Of a DNA stretch of 64,000 nt, positions 19,172 to 27,070 are shown piece by piece. The stretch spans positions 105,145 to 169,144 of the forward strand of contig JAGBCL010000115.1 of NCBI GenBank assembly GCA_018110825.1, read 5' to 3'. A program made the translations under genes and the position numbers. How positions within the stretch are numbered: the first letter of the stretch is position 1; each line of letters begins with the position of its first letter. The notes under the pieces are model-generated. The model was not told where the DNA came from, ran no database searches, and worked only from the letters and a program-made list of their open reading frames with translations. Origin of the DNA: Oscillospiraceae bacterium. Lineage in GTDB: Bacteria; Bacillota; Clostridia; Oscillospirales; Ruminococcaceae.

Positions 19172-19726
19172 TCATTTTACCCTCTTCCCAATCAACCGAT
19201 TAAGCGTAGGCCGTGAAACACCCAACAGCCTCGCAAATTCAGTCTTGCAGATTTTCCGTGACAGGTACTCCTGATACAACTCATCAAACTTGTCCGACGT
19301 AAACGGTTTGCGACCTTTGTACACACCATTCCTCTTTGCAATAGCAATCCCCTCACGCTGACGTTCCAAGAGATTTTCACGTTCAAACTCAGCAATTCCC
19401 GCAAGAAATGTCAGCATTAACTTTCCTGTTGGAGTAGAAGTATCAATATTCTCCTTGTTACTCACAAGATGAATACCCTTTGATTTCAGATGCTCAACAA
19501 TATCGAGCAGGTCTTTTGTGCTCCTTGCAAGACGTGTAAAGTCGTGCACAAAAATCGTGTCACCCTCACGGGCAAAATCCAGCATTTGTTGCAGCTTAGG
19601 ACGGTTGGTATCCTTGGCAGAAATCTTCTCCACGTACCACTTGTCAATCATATATTTCTCAAGTGCTTCAACCTGACGCGCCTCGTTCTGCTCAACGGTT
19701 GAAACTCTGACGTATGCAATGTTCAT
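19172..19726 (-). CDS. Small serine resolvase/invertase
   Basis: This 184-residue Tn3/Hin-type serine recombinase has a catalytic domain (about residues 1-135) with Ser9 in YVRVST, DFTRLARS and the EFERENLLERQREG end-helix, and a short C-terminal DNA-binding HTH (about 145-184; KTEFARLLGVSRPTLNRLI). It would resolve multimers or invert short segments. It lies between the helicase and the amidotransferase cassette in the element block, as resolvases of plasmids and integrative elements often do. It is intact, unlike its relative at 45808-46402. Confidence 0.9.
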   Translation of the reverse strand: MNIAYVRVSTVEQNEARQVEALEKYMIDKWYVEKISAKDTNRPKLQQMLDFAREGDTIFVHDFTRLARSTKDLLDIVEHLKSKGIHLVSNKENIDTSTPTGKLMLTFLAGIAEFERENLLERQREGIAIAKRNGVYKGRKPFTSDKFDELYQEYLSRKICKTEFARLLGVSRPTLNRLIGKRVK

Positions 19727-19860
19727 TTCTACATCTCCTTTGTAAAAATAAAGTACACCCTAATTTGCACTTGTGCCGTGACACAAAAATTGTAAAAATA
19801 AAATCGATTTTCGAATTGTTTTACGCTTTGTAACGCAGGTCTGAGTCTAACTTTACAATT

Positions 19861-19889
19861 GTCCCGACAAAGCCTTACTCTGTCGGGAC
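19861..19889 (-). terminator. Hairpin after the amidotransferase gene
   Basis: A perfect 9-bp stem (GTCCCGACA/TGTCGGGAC) stands directly after the 19895 stop but without a U-run. It is related to the hairpins at 22067 and 22405. Confidence 0.55.
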
Positions 19890-19894
19890 ATCAT

Positions 19895-20824
19895 TCAACA
19901 CATCTCCATCATCCGCAGTTCTTCAATACACCTTTGCATTTCTGCCGGCTCATAAAGCATACACTCAATGTCAAACTCGTCATAGCCGTAATCGTAAAGC
20001 ATTATTATATCTTCTGCATCAATACCGAAATATCCTGCATACTCGGTAAGCATATCCATAACAGTGTCGTCATCGTATGCAGGTGGAGTAAAATAACTGT
20101 AGTGGCTGAAATAGTCATGGAAATCAAACCTCTGTATTTCAATCGCTCCGTCAGATGCAATCCTAAGGATATCACCACAGCTGACATTTACCTTGCTGAA
20201 CTTCAACAGGCTGAGCTTCTGTAATGCTCTTTGCAGAATTTCATCCGTACTTGCATAAATGTAGAAACCGTTGAACTTGTAGATTGCCAAAGGATTGTCA
20301 CCCTTTACAAAGTACAGGTTGTTTCTTTCATCAAGTATCGTATAACAGAAAGAACCCTCAGTCTTTTCAGCCATCTTTCTGATGCTGTCAAAACTGAGGG
20401 TGTTTTGTTTTTCTATCAGCTGTACTGCAACATAGCTGTCAGTCTGAATATTGGTAATGGGAAGCTGTTCTTCTCTCTGTAGCCTGATGTCGTTATGTAG
20501 AACTCCATTATGAGCAAGAGCAAAATTCGTTACTCCGACTCGTCCAGGAAAAGGATGATTGTTGAAATTGAACTTCTCGCTGCCCTGAGTAGTCATTCGA
20601 GTATGTCCCATAATGACTTTTGCATTGTCGGGAATTCTGTACCAAAGTTTATGTGCGGCAATTGGTCGCTTGAAAATGTGCAGACCGCTATTGGTGTTAA
20701 ATGCAATGCCTGTCGCATCAGTTCCACGTGCTTCACATTCTGTCGAAAGTATCTTGATAATCTTATTCTTCTCCCTTGCCGAAAATACGTTACCATAATC
20801 AATAAGTCCAAATAAGCAACACAT
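19895..20824 (-). CDS. Class II glutamine amidotransferase
   Basis: This 309-residue Ntn-type amidotransferase would release ammonia from glutamine. It begins MCCLFGLID with the nucleophile Cys2. Family blocks follow: ARGTDATGIAF, MGHTRMTTQG (the Arg/Thr substrate loop), LAHNGVLHN and TDSYVAVQLI. No synthase or acceptor domain is attached, unlike GlmS, so ammonia must go to a partner. The obvious partner is the amidoligase encoded just upstream (20938-22041). The acidic C-terminal 70 residues (YDDDTVMDML...) match no known domain. Start ATG after AAGGAG. Confidence 0.85.
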   Translation of the reverse strand: MCCLFGLIDYGNVFSAREKNKIIKILSTECEARGTDATGIAFNTNSGLHIFKRPIAAHKLWYRIPDNAKVIMGHTRMTTQGSEKFNFNNHPFPGRVGVTNFALAHNGVLHNDIRLQREEQLPITNIQTDSYVAVQLIEKQNTLSFDSIRKMAEKTEGSFCYTILDERNNLYFVKGDNPLAIYKFNGFYIYASTDEILQRALQKLSLLKFSKVNVSCGDILRIASDGAIEIQRFDFHDYFSHYSYFTPPAYDDDTVMDMLTEYAGYFGIDAEDIIMLYDYGYDEFDIECMLYEPAEMQRCIEELRMMEMC

Positions 20825-20861
20825 ATTAAAATTCTCCTTCCTAATTTTGATGTTTTATGGT

Positions 20862-20943
20862 TTCAATCTGAACTTGTTCAGATTGAAATTCAGAGTGGCA
20901 ACTCTGAAAATAAAACTCGGATATGAAAACGAAGTTTTCATAT
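20862..20943 (-). promoter_or_regulatory. Three tandem perfect hairpins between amidoligase and amidotransferase genes
   Basis: Stems: 12 bp with 2-nt loop (20862-20887), 8 bp with 4-nt loop (20889-20908), 10 bp with 3-nt loop (20921-20943). The last overlaps the amidoligase stop. No U-run follows, so mRNA processing, stability or pausing is as likely as termination. Confidence 0.65.
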
Positions 20944-22041
20944 TTCCTCCTCACATTCGATAGGTTCGTTTACATACAGACGTCTTTCCTTCAAGTAATT
21001 GATAAGCTCAGGTTCTTCAACACCTGACACAAAGTCGCACCAATTTAACGAGGTCAATTCTTCATCTTTCATACGGATTGCAATATCGCAGATTTTATTG
21101 ACAAGCTGAAGTGTTGCAACCAGGGTGCTGTACTTCAGAGTACCACGGAATATGCGGAACTCAATAGTATGATAATTCGTCAGATTTACGCAGGTATATC
21201 TTCCCGAGTAATTCTTCTTCGCATTGTCAAGAGTAGCTTTAGGGCTTTCCTTGATTCCGTAACGGTCTGCCCATCGTGCCATTTGTGCTTCTGTTCGTCT
21301 TGAGAATTTAAGCAACTCCTGCCAGAAGCGTTCAACGAAAAACAGTACCCTTGAAATACGTTCTTCCTGTTCCTCGTGGTTGTTACCAAAAGTGCTTCTA
21401 TTAACGTGAACATGGAGTCCGCAAGTATATGTTTTGTGTGACAGATAACCCATTCGTATTGCCTTCGACATTACGTCAGACCAAGGCATTTCATTGAGAT
21501 GGTAATCCAAACTCATCGGATGTGTGACAATCTCCATACCATCATTAAGGCTTCCATCGTGCTTGATGTAGATTCGTTTCTCGTCAATGGTGTTTGCAAT
21601 ATCGGTAAGCTTCTCTGCGTTACCATCATCGTGTCCGCCTTCGTCAATTTCAAGTTCAACTCCGAAGTAGCGATTTCCGTCACCATAGAAAATGGGTTCG
21701 GGTTTAAAGCTGTAATCGTGGATATACTCTCCGCTGCAACGCTGTTCGTAACAGTTGTGACAGTACGGATAATCGTTGCCGTCATCGAAATAGTAAGCGT
21801 CATCGTTATGGAGTGTCCTGCCACAGCCTTCGCAATTTACGTAGTAATCCTCATAGCATCCTTCACACAGAACTCTGTCACTGTCGACAGCATTATCTGC
21901 CCAAATTCTGCGACCACAGTGCTCGCAAACTACGGTTTCCTCGTGAAAACAATCGGGGCAGAGTTCTGCTCCGTCGAAATTGTGTCTGTCCTCAATATCC
22001 CATTGCTCTCCGCAATGGGTGCATACAAATGTATCGCTCAT
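20938..22041 (-). CDS. Zinc-ribbon amidoligase (Amidoligase_2-like)
   Basis: This 367-residue two-part protein starts with a Cys-rich region (about residues 1-110) holding repeated CxxC pairs (CTHC, CPDC, CEHC, CEGC, CEGC, CHNC), a set of treble-clef/LIM-like zinc knuckles. The rest (about 125-345) matches the glutamine-synthetase-fold amidoligase family: YFGVELEIDEGG, EIVTHPMSLDYH, CGLHVHVNRSTFG and EFRIFRGTLK. Such enzymes join a carboxylate to an amine with ATP. With the neighbouring glutamine amidotransferase it could form an amide from glutamine-derived ammonia; the acceptor is unknown. The ATG at 22041 follows AGGAGG; 17 codons further up are in frame but lack a site. Confidence 0.82.
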   Translation of the reverse strand: MSDTFVCTHCGEQWDIEDRHNFDGAELCPDCFHEETVVCEHCGRRIWADNAVDSDRVLCEGCYEDYYVNCEGCGRTLHNDDAYYFDDGNDYPYCHNCYEQRCSGEYIHDYSFKPEPIFYGDGNRYFGVELEIDEGGHDDGNAEKLTDIANTIDEKRIYIKHDGSLNDGMEIVTHPMSLDYHLNEMPWSDVMSKAIRMGYLSHKTYTCGLHVHVNRSTFGNNHEEQEERISRVLFFVERFWQELLKFSRRTEAQMARWADRYGIKESPKATLDNAKKNYSGRYTCVNLTNYHTIEFRIFRGTLKYSTLVATLQLVNKICDIAIRMKDEELTSLNWCDFVSGVEEPELINYLKERRLYVNEPIECEEEI

Positions 22042-22066
22042 TCTAATTCCTCCTACAATAGAAAAA

Positions 22067-22090
22067 GGGACAAGCCGAGTGGCTTGTCCC
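22067..22090 (-). terminator. Terminator after the DUF960 gene
   Basis: A perfect 10-bp stem (GGGACAAGCC/GGCTTGTCCC) is followed by TTTTTC on the minus strand. Confidence 0.8.
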
Positions 22091-22096
22091 AATGGT

Positions 22097-22381
22097 TTAA
22101 TATTCTTCCGCTAAAAGCATAATGCAATGTGTGCCGTCGTCGATGACGTAGATTTTTGCTATAACTGGATTTGCTGTTCCAATGTCATACTCCTTGTGAT
22201 ATTCGGGTTGCTCCGATTCGTGGGAGATGTGCTGTTTACCGTCTTGAACCGTGAGTTTGAATACTTGGAAGTAGTCCTTTGGTTCGGGGAGTTGGTCTAT
22301 ACACTCCCACATAAAGAATTGGAGCTCAAACGGGATTAACCTCTGAACTCCACGGGTCAGGTAACGATTTGAGTTGAACAT
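22097..22381 (-). CDS. DUF960 family protein
   Basis: This 94-residue soluble protein begins MFNSNRYLTRGVQRLIPFEL and ends AKIYVIDDGTHCIMLLAEEY, both closely matching DUF960, a small family common on Firmicutes plasmids, phages and conjugative elements with no known function. It stands directly ahead of the amidoligase and amidotransferase genes in transcription order. Each of the three genes has a hairpin behind it. A good GGAGG site precedes the ATG. Confidence 0.8.
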   Translation of the reverse strand: MFNSNRYLTRGVQRLIPFELQFFMWECIDQLPEPKDYFQVFKLTVQDGKQHISHESEQPEYHKEYDIGTANPVIAKIYVIDDGTHCIMLLAEEY

Positions 22382-22404
22382 TTTGCCTCCTTAAATGAAA
22401 AATC

Positions 22405-22431
22405 GGGACATAGCCGACGTGGCTATGTCCC
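22405..22431 (-). terminator. Terminator upstream of DUF960
   Basis: A perfect 11-bp stem (GGGACATAGCC/GGCTATGTCCC) is followed by ATTTTTC on the minus strand. It overlaps the stop of the small frame 22423-22575 and is related to the 22067 hairpin. Confidence 0.8.
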
Positions 22432-22575
22432 TTTTTCTTCAAGTATTGAATCGATTATTGCACACAGGATTGTGGCAACTGAAACCACGGCTGCCTCGAT
22501 GATTTTCTCGGCAACCGATTGTGGGATTGGCTCACCCGTAAGCTCGCTTGCTGAACGTACGGACAATTGTTTCAA
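22423..22575 (-). CDS. Candidate small protein, helical, unknown (start unclear)
   Basis: The open frame of about 50 codons ends exactly at a terminator. Its last 35 residues (SVAEKIIEAAVVSVATILCA...) would form an amphipathic or membrane helix. Only TTG starts are available and no ribosome site is visible. The reading frame of 22532-22612, which has an ideal ribosome site, overlaps it, so the two may be one frameshifted gene. Low confidence. Confidence 0.3.
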   Translation of the reverse strand: MKQLSVRSASELTGEPIPQSVAEKIIEAAVVSVATILCAIIDSILEEKGT

Positions 22576-22612
22576 GAAGCATTCTCACCGCTTCAAGCAT
22601 TTTTCTCAGCAT
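22532..22612 (-). CDS. Short basic peptide frame with ideal ribosome site
   Basis: A 26-residue frame (MLRKMLEAVRMLLETIVRTF...) starts seven bases after AAAGGAGG. It is an amphipathic basic helix. It may be a leader peptide or the N-terminal part of the overlapping frame 22423-22575; joined by a one-base shift they would give a product of about 65 residues. Confidence 0.35.
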   Translation of the reverse strand: MLRKMLEAVRMLLETIVRTFSKRAYG

Positions 22613-22707
22613 AGTTATACCTCCTTTGGTTTTGGAACTTTTTGTTCCTTCAGAGGTATAATATGTAAGTGAAAGTATTGATATTTTCGTTTTATCCTAA
22701 AAAATAC

Positions 22708-22733
22708 AGACCGACAGCTCCAGCAATCGGTCT
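22708..22733 (-). terminator. Terminator of the capsule/EPS operon
   Basis: A 7-bp stem (AGACCGA/TCGGTCT) is followed by TGTATTTTTT on the minus strand, 15 bases after the ugd stop. Confidence 0.7.
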
Positions 22734-22747
22734 AATAATCATATCGT

Positions 22748-23986
22748 TTAATCTCTTCTAAAAATATCTCGCGTATAAACCTTATCAGCAATATCATCAA
22801 GACAAGCATCATATCTGTTGGCAATAATAGCATTGCACATTTTTTTGAATTTTACAAGATCATTTACAATCTTGCTTCCGAAGAATGTCTCGCCATCATT
22901 AAGAGTAGGCTCGTAAATTACAACCTTTGCACCTTTTGCCTTTATACGCTTCATTACACCTTGAATTGAGGACTGACGGAAGTTATCCGAGCCAGCTTTC
23001 ATTGTAAGTCTGTATACGCCGATTACAGGCGGAGTTTCCATTGCCTTGTTGTAAGTATTATCTTCCTCATATCCGTAATATCCTGCCATACGGAGCACTC
23101 TGTCAGCAATAAAATCCTTACGTGTCCTGTTTGATTCAACAATTGCAGACATCATATTCTGAGGCACATCCTCATAGTTTGCAAGAAGCTGCTTTGTGTC
23201 CTTAGGCAAGCAGTAACCACCGTATCCAAAGGATGGATTGTTATAATGTGTACCAATTCTCGGGTCAAGACAAACGCCGTTGATAATCTGCTGTGTGTCA
23301 AGTCCCTTCATCTCTGCATAGGTATCAAGCTCGTTGAAATATGAAACACGAAGTGCAAGATATGTATTAGCAAACAGCTTTACTGCCTCTGCTTCTGAAA
23401 AACCCATAATGAGAGTGTCAATATCTTCCTTGATTGCACCTTCCTGCAATAATTTTGCAAAGGTGTTTGCCGCTTCAACAAGACGCTCATTCTCCATATC
23501 TGTACCAACAATTATTCTGCTTGGGTACAGATTATCATAAAGTGCCTTTGATTCTCTCAAGAATTCAGGGCTGAAAATGATATTATCACAATTATATTTT
23601 TCTCTTACCATTGCAGTAAATCCAACTGGAATGGTTGACTTTATAATCATGACTGCATTTGGATTACACTTAATAACAAGCTGAATTACAGATTCTACAG
23701 CAGATGTATCGAAGAAATTCTTCTGGCTGTCATAGTTTGTAGGTGCAGCGATTACCACAAAATCCGCATCCTTGTATGCTGCTTCTGCATCAAGTGTTGC
23801 CGTTAAATCAAGTTCCTTTTCAGCAAGATACTTTTCTATGTAATCATCCTGAATGGGTGATTTTCTGTTGTTTATCATCTCCACTTTTTCAGGAATTATG
23901 TCAACAGCTGTTACCTTGTTTTGCTGTGCCAAAAGTACTGATATTGATAAACCAACGTAACCGGTTCCTGCAACTGCTATGTTCAT
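22748..23986 (-). CDS. ugd: UDP-glucose 6-dehydrogenase
   Basis: This 412-residue NAD-dependent enzyme oxidises UDP-glucose to UDP-glucuronate, a precursor of acidic capsule sugars. The Rossmann start is [32 protein letters not shown] is the substrate segment and [14 protein letters not shown] holds the catalytic Cys. The C-terminal UDP-binding domain is complete. The ribosome site AAGGAG lies in the end of the epimerase gene directly upstream, and the two are cotranscribed. It is the last gene of the locus. The epimerase next door could convert the product to UDP-galacturonate. Confidence 0.93.
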   Translation of the reverse strand: MNIAVAGTGYVGLSISVLLAQQNKVTAVDIIPEKVEMINNRKSPIQDDYIEKYLAEKELDLTATLDAEAAYKDADFVVIAAPTNYDSQKNFFDTSAVESVIQLVIKCNPNAVMIIKSTIPVGFTAMVREKYNCDNIIFSPEFLRESKALYDNLYPSRIIVGTDMENERLVEAANTFAKLLQEGAIKEDIDTLIMGFSEAEAVKLFANTYLALRVSYFNELDTYAEMKGLDTQQIINGVCLDPRIGTHYNNPSFGYGGYCLPKDTKQLLANYEDVPQNMMSAIVESNRTRKDFIADRVLRMAGYYGYEEDNTYNKAMETPPVIGVYRLTMKAGSDNFRQSSIQGVMKRIKAKGAKVVIYEPTLNDGETFFGSKIVNDLVKFKKMCNAIIANRYDACLDDIADKVYTRDIFRRD

Positions 23987-23991
23987 TTTAT

Positions 23992-25071
23992 TTATTCTCC
24001 TTTTTGGTAAAAATCATGATACCACTCAGCAAATTTTCTGAGTCCTTCACGCAAAGAAGTTGACGGTTTAAAGCCGAAATCTTTTTCAAGAGCTGACGTA
24101 TCCGCATATGTAATCGGAACATCTCCAGCCTGCATCGGCACGAGTTTCTTGTGTGCCTCAAAGTCGTAATCATCAGGCAATACTTTCGCACGAATCAGTT
24201 CATCCTGCAGGATTGTTACAAAATCCAACAAATTTTCAGGATTGTTGTTTCCGATATTGTAAACACGATACGGCGGTATAGGCAATCCATCCTCACCTGT
24301 TACTTTTTCAGGAGCACACTGCATTACACGCTTTACCCCCTCAACTATATCATCAACATAAGTGAAGTCACGTTTACAGTTACCGTAATTGAAAATTTCA
24401 ATAGTTTCACCCTTCAGCAACTTATTTGTAAAGCCGAAATATGCCATATCAGGACGTCCTGCCGGACCATACACCGTGAAGAAACGCAGACCAGTAGATG
24501 GGATATTATACAGCTTTGAATAAGCGTGCGCCATAAGCTCATTCGACTTCTTTGTTGCTGCGTAAAGTGAAACAGGATTATCCACTTTGTCGTCTGTAGA
24601 ATATGGTACTTTCTTATTTGTACCATATACAGAAGATGATGATGCATATACCAGATGCTCTACAGGATTTGCACGGCAAGCTTCCAAAATGTTGTAGAAA
24701 CCAACAATATTGCTTTCGATATACACATCAGGATTGGTAATGGAATAACGCACACCAGCCTGTGCCGCAAGATTTACTACTATAGAAAAATGATACTTTT
24801 CAAAAAGCTCATCAATCAGTGCACGATTAGCAATATTTCCTTTTACAAATGTCCATTTGCAATTGGAATGTTCAGCCGCAAGTTTTTCTATCTCAGCAAG
24901 GCGATATTCCTTAATTGATACGTCGTAGTAATCATTAAGGCTGTCCAGACCAACAACATTAATATTTGGTACTGTACGAATAAGTTCCATTACAAGATTA
25001 GAACCTATGAAGCCGGCAGCACCGGTGATAAGAATAGGGGAGTTTGATAATAAGATATTTTTATCAATCAT
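23992..25071 (-). CDS. NAD-dependent nucleotide-sugar epimerase (UDP-glucuronate 4-epimerase-like)
   Basis: This 359-residue extended short-chain dehydrogenase has [12 protein letters not shown] (NAD loop), the Ser/Thr segment YASSSSVYG, catalytic YAATK (YxxxK) and the substrate block [14 protein letters not shown], which fits UDP-glucuronate or UDP-galacturonate epimerases. Pairing with ugd, five bases downstream, supports UDP-GlcA to UDP-GalA conversion. Exact substrate is inferred. Confidence 0.88.
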   Translation of the reverse strand: MIDKNILLSNSPILITGAAGFIGSNLVMELIRTVPNINVVGLDSLNDYYDVSIKEYRLAEIEKLAAEHSNCKWTFVKGNIANRALIDELFEKYHFSIVVNLAAQAGVRYSITNPDVYIESNIVGFYNILEACRANPVEHLVYASSSSVYGTNKKVPYSTDDKVDNPVSLYAATKKSNELMAHAYSKLYNIPSTGLRFFTVYGPAGRPDMAYFGFTNKLLKGETIEIFNYGNCKRDFTYVDDIVEGVKRVMQCAPEKVTGEDGLPIPPYRVYNIGNNNPENLLDFVTILQDELIRAKVLPDDYDFEAHKKLVPMQAGDVPITYADTSALEKDFGFKPSTSLREGLRKFAEWYHDFYQKGE

Positions 25072-25120
25072 AAATTACACTTCCTGATACTATTTTTAAT
25101 ATCATTACAATTAGCGGATA

Positions 25121-26539
25121 TTATTTCTGCATTAATATTTTTTTATAGTCCACTCTGAAAGCCAAAGCAAATATAAATAAAGACAAAAAGTATATAATTG
25201 CACCGATTGCAATTTTTATAAATATTGAGCCTAAAGCGGAAAAATCTGATAAAGTAATATTATATAGGCATACAAACATTACAATTCCTGACAATATCAA
25301 TGGTATGGAATTATAAATAAATGAACCGATATATATTTTTTTAGCTACTACAGAAGATTGATAAATGCAAACAACACCTTCCGCTGCTAATGTTCCTATT
25401 GCAACACCAATTGCACCGAAACGAGAAACTAAAATGCAATTTATAAGCAAATTTACAATTGCTCCAAGAATAGCTGATATAATATATTCCTTGTCCATTT
25501 GCTTTGGTAATAGATATTGTGTTCGTATTACATTGGCAAATGCCAAAAAAATACAACTAGGAAGCAGTATTAAATATAAATATTTACATATTTCATATCC
25601 TTCACCATAAAATAAAGGTACAAATTCTCTTGATATTCCCATAATACCAAAAGAAATGACAGATGATAAAAATATTGCAAATATAACGCTTTTATGTAAT
25701 GTTTCCATATAGCCTTCATTGTTATGCGCAAGCATATTGGTTACTCTCGGAAGCATAACTGTACCAAGTGAAGTTATTGCTGCAAGCGGTACAGATATTA
25801 TTTTTTCAGAAGCTTCATAATAACCTACCTGAGTCATATCAGAAAGCAGTCCTAACATTACCTTGTCCATATATTTGAATATTGTAACTGAAATAACAGT
25901 TATGAACAAAACCAGATTAGGCTTTATGTGAACAGTTATATCCTTTATTTCAGGTAAAATAAATTTTACTGTCCTCAGCACATGAGGCCATAGAATTAAA
26001 TTGTTTATCAGCAAGCCGCCTGACATAATTATGCAGTATAAATATACATCGTCGGGACTTTTAATAAACATAAAAATAGCTGCTGTTTTAATAACCTTTA
26101 TTACTAAATTCCTGATTGTGGTATATTTAAAATTTTCCGTTCCAAAAAAGAACCAGTTAATATCAAAACACGCAGAAAGAGTATACCCGCTTAAAATCAA
26201 TGTTGTTATTTTATCTTCAGAAATAAAACAACCGTATACAAAATATATTCCGTTGATTACTATTCCAAGGAAAAGCTGCATAGAATAAATGCTCCAGAAG
26301 GTCTTTTCTTTTTTTTTGCAATCATCCTTACATTTTGCTATTTCCCTGCATCCGTAATTATTTAAACCAAGCAATATAAATATTACAAAAAAATGAGCAA
26401 CAGAAAAAGAATATGAATAAACCCCCATACCGTTTGCTCCAAGGGTACGAGTTAAGTAAGGAGTTGTAATCAGTGGAATACATATATTCAATAGATTAAA
26501 TGAAACATTATATAAATAATTCTTTTTAATAGAACTCAT
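25121..26539 (-). CDS. Polysaccharide flippase (Wzx/MOP family)
   Basis: This 472-residue integral membrane protein has about 12-14 hydrophobic segments along its length. The N-terminal NLLNICIPLITTPYLTRTLG and the following GVYSYS segment are typical of Wzx-type oligosaccharide-lipid exporters, which move undecaprenyl-linked repeat units across the membrane. The ATG at 26539 follows AAAGGAAC and lies inside the end of the upstream acetyltransferase gene (14-base overlap), indicating coupling. A 25-codon extension is in frame but duplicates the neighbour's coding DNA and is rejected. Confidence 0.85.
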   Translation of the reverse strand: MSSIKKNYLYNVSFNLLNICIPLITTPYLTRTLGANGMGVYSYSFSVAHFFVIFILLGLNNYGCREIAKCKDDCKKKEKTFWSIYSMQLFLGIVINGIYFVYGCFISEDKITTLILSGYTLSACFDINWFFFGTENFKYTTIRNLVIKVIKTAAIFMFIKSPDDVYLYCIIMSGGLLINNLILWPHVLRTVKFILPEIKDITVHIKPNLVLFITVISVTIFKYMDKVMLGLLSDMTQVGYYEASEKIISVPLAAITSLGTVMLPRVTNMLAHNNEGYMETLHKSVIFAIFLSSVISFGIMGISREFVPLFYGEGYEICKYLYLILLPSCIFLAFANVIRTQYLLPKQMDKEYIISAILGAIVNLLINCILVSRFGAIGVAIGTLAAEGVVCIYQSSVVAKKIYIGSFIYNSIPLILSGIVMFVCLYNITLSDFSALGSIFIKIAIGAIIYFLSLFIFALAFRVDYKKILMQK

Positions 26540-27011
26540 CTTGTTCCTTTCTGTGCCTGATAATTGATGCTGGATTTCCTGCAACAATTGCATTATCAGG
26601 GACATCATCAACAACTACAGCATTTGCACCGATTACCGCGTTATTTCCTACAGTAACATTTCCTATTACCTTTGCACCTGTATAAATGATTACATTGTCA
26701 CCTATCTGTGGAAATTTGCCCAAGTTCTGACCGAGAGTTACATCGTGATATAATGTGCAATTTTCACCAATTTGTACACAGTCACCAATAACCACATTAT
26801 GGGGATGCGGCAATTTCAGACTGCCTATTTTTGAATTTTTGCCTATTATAATATGATTTTTTTTTCTTAGGCTTTCTCTGATAATATATTGTAATAGCTT
26901 GTAATTATTTGCTTTTTTAATCTTTATGAGGAAATTTGCTTTGTGTCGAATTCGGTTATCATTATATAATAAATATAAAAATATTTTTGGGATTTTGTTT
27001 TTTAATACCAT
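26526..27011 (-). CDS. Hexapeptide-repeat acetyltransferase (CysE/serine acetyltransferase-like)
   Basis: This 161-residue protein has left-handed beta-helix repeats in its second half (VIGDCVQIGENCTLYHD, IGDNVIIYTGAKVIG, IGANAVVVDDVP) and the closing NAIVAGNPA. GDNVIIYTGAKVIG and the His in YHDVTLGQN resemble serine O-acetyltransferases, and capsule loci use such enzymes to acetylate sugars. The polar N-terminal part is short. The acceptor is probably a sugar of the repeat unit, given the location. Confidence 0.8.
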   Translation of the reverse strand: MVLKNKIPKIFLYLLYNDNRIRHKANFLIKIKKANNYKLLQYIIRESLRKKNHIIIGKNSKIGSLKLPHPHNVVIGDCVQIGENCTLYHDVTLGQNLGKFPQIGDNVIIYTGAKVIGNVTVGNNAVIGANAVVVDDVPDNAIVAGNPASIIRHRKEQDEFY

Positions 27012-27070
27012 TTATTTTCACCTTGCCATATGCCATATAAAGTAGTAATTAAATGACGTTTACATTTACG

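Noticed and set aside
22472-22672. 66-codon plus-strand frame
   Set aside because: Antisense to the small frames that have a ribosome site and terminator on the minus strand.
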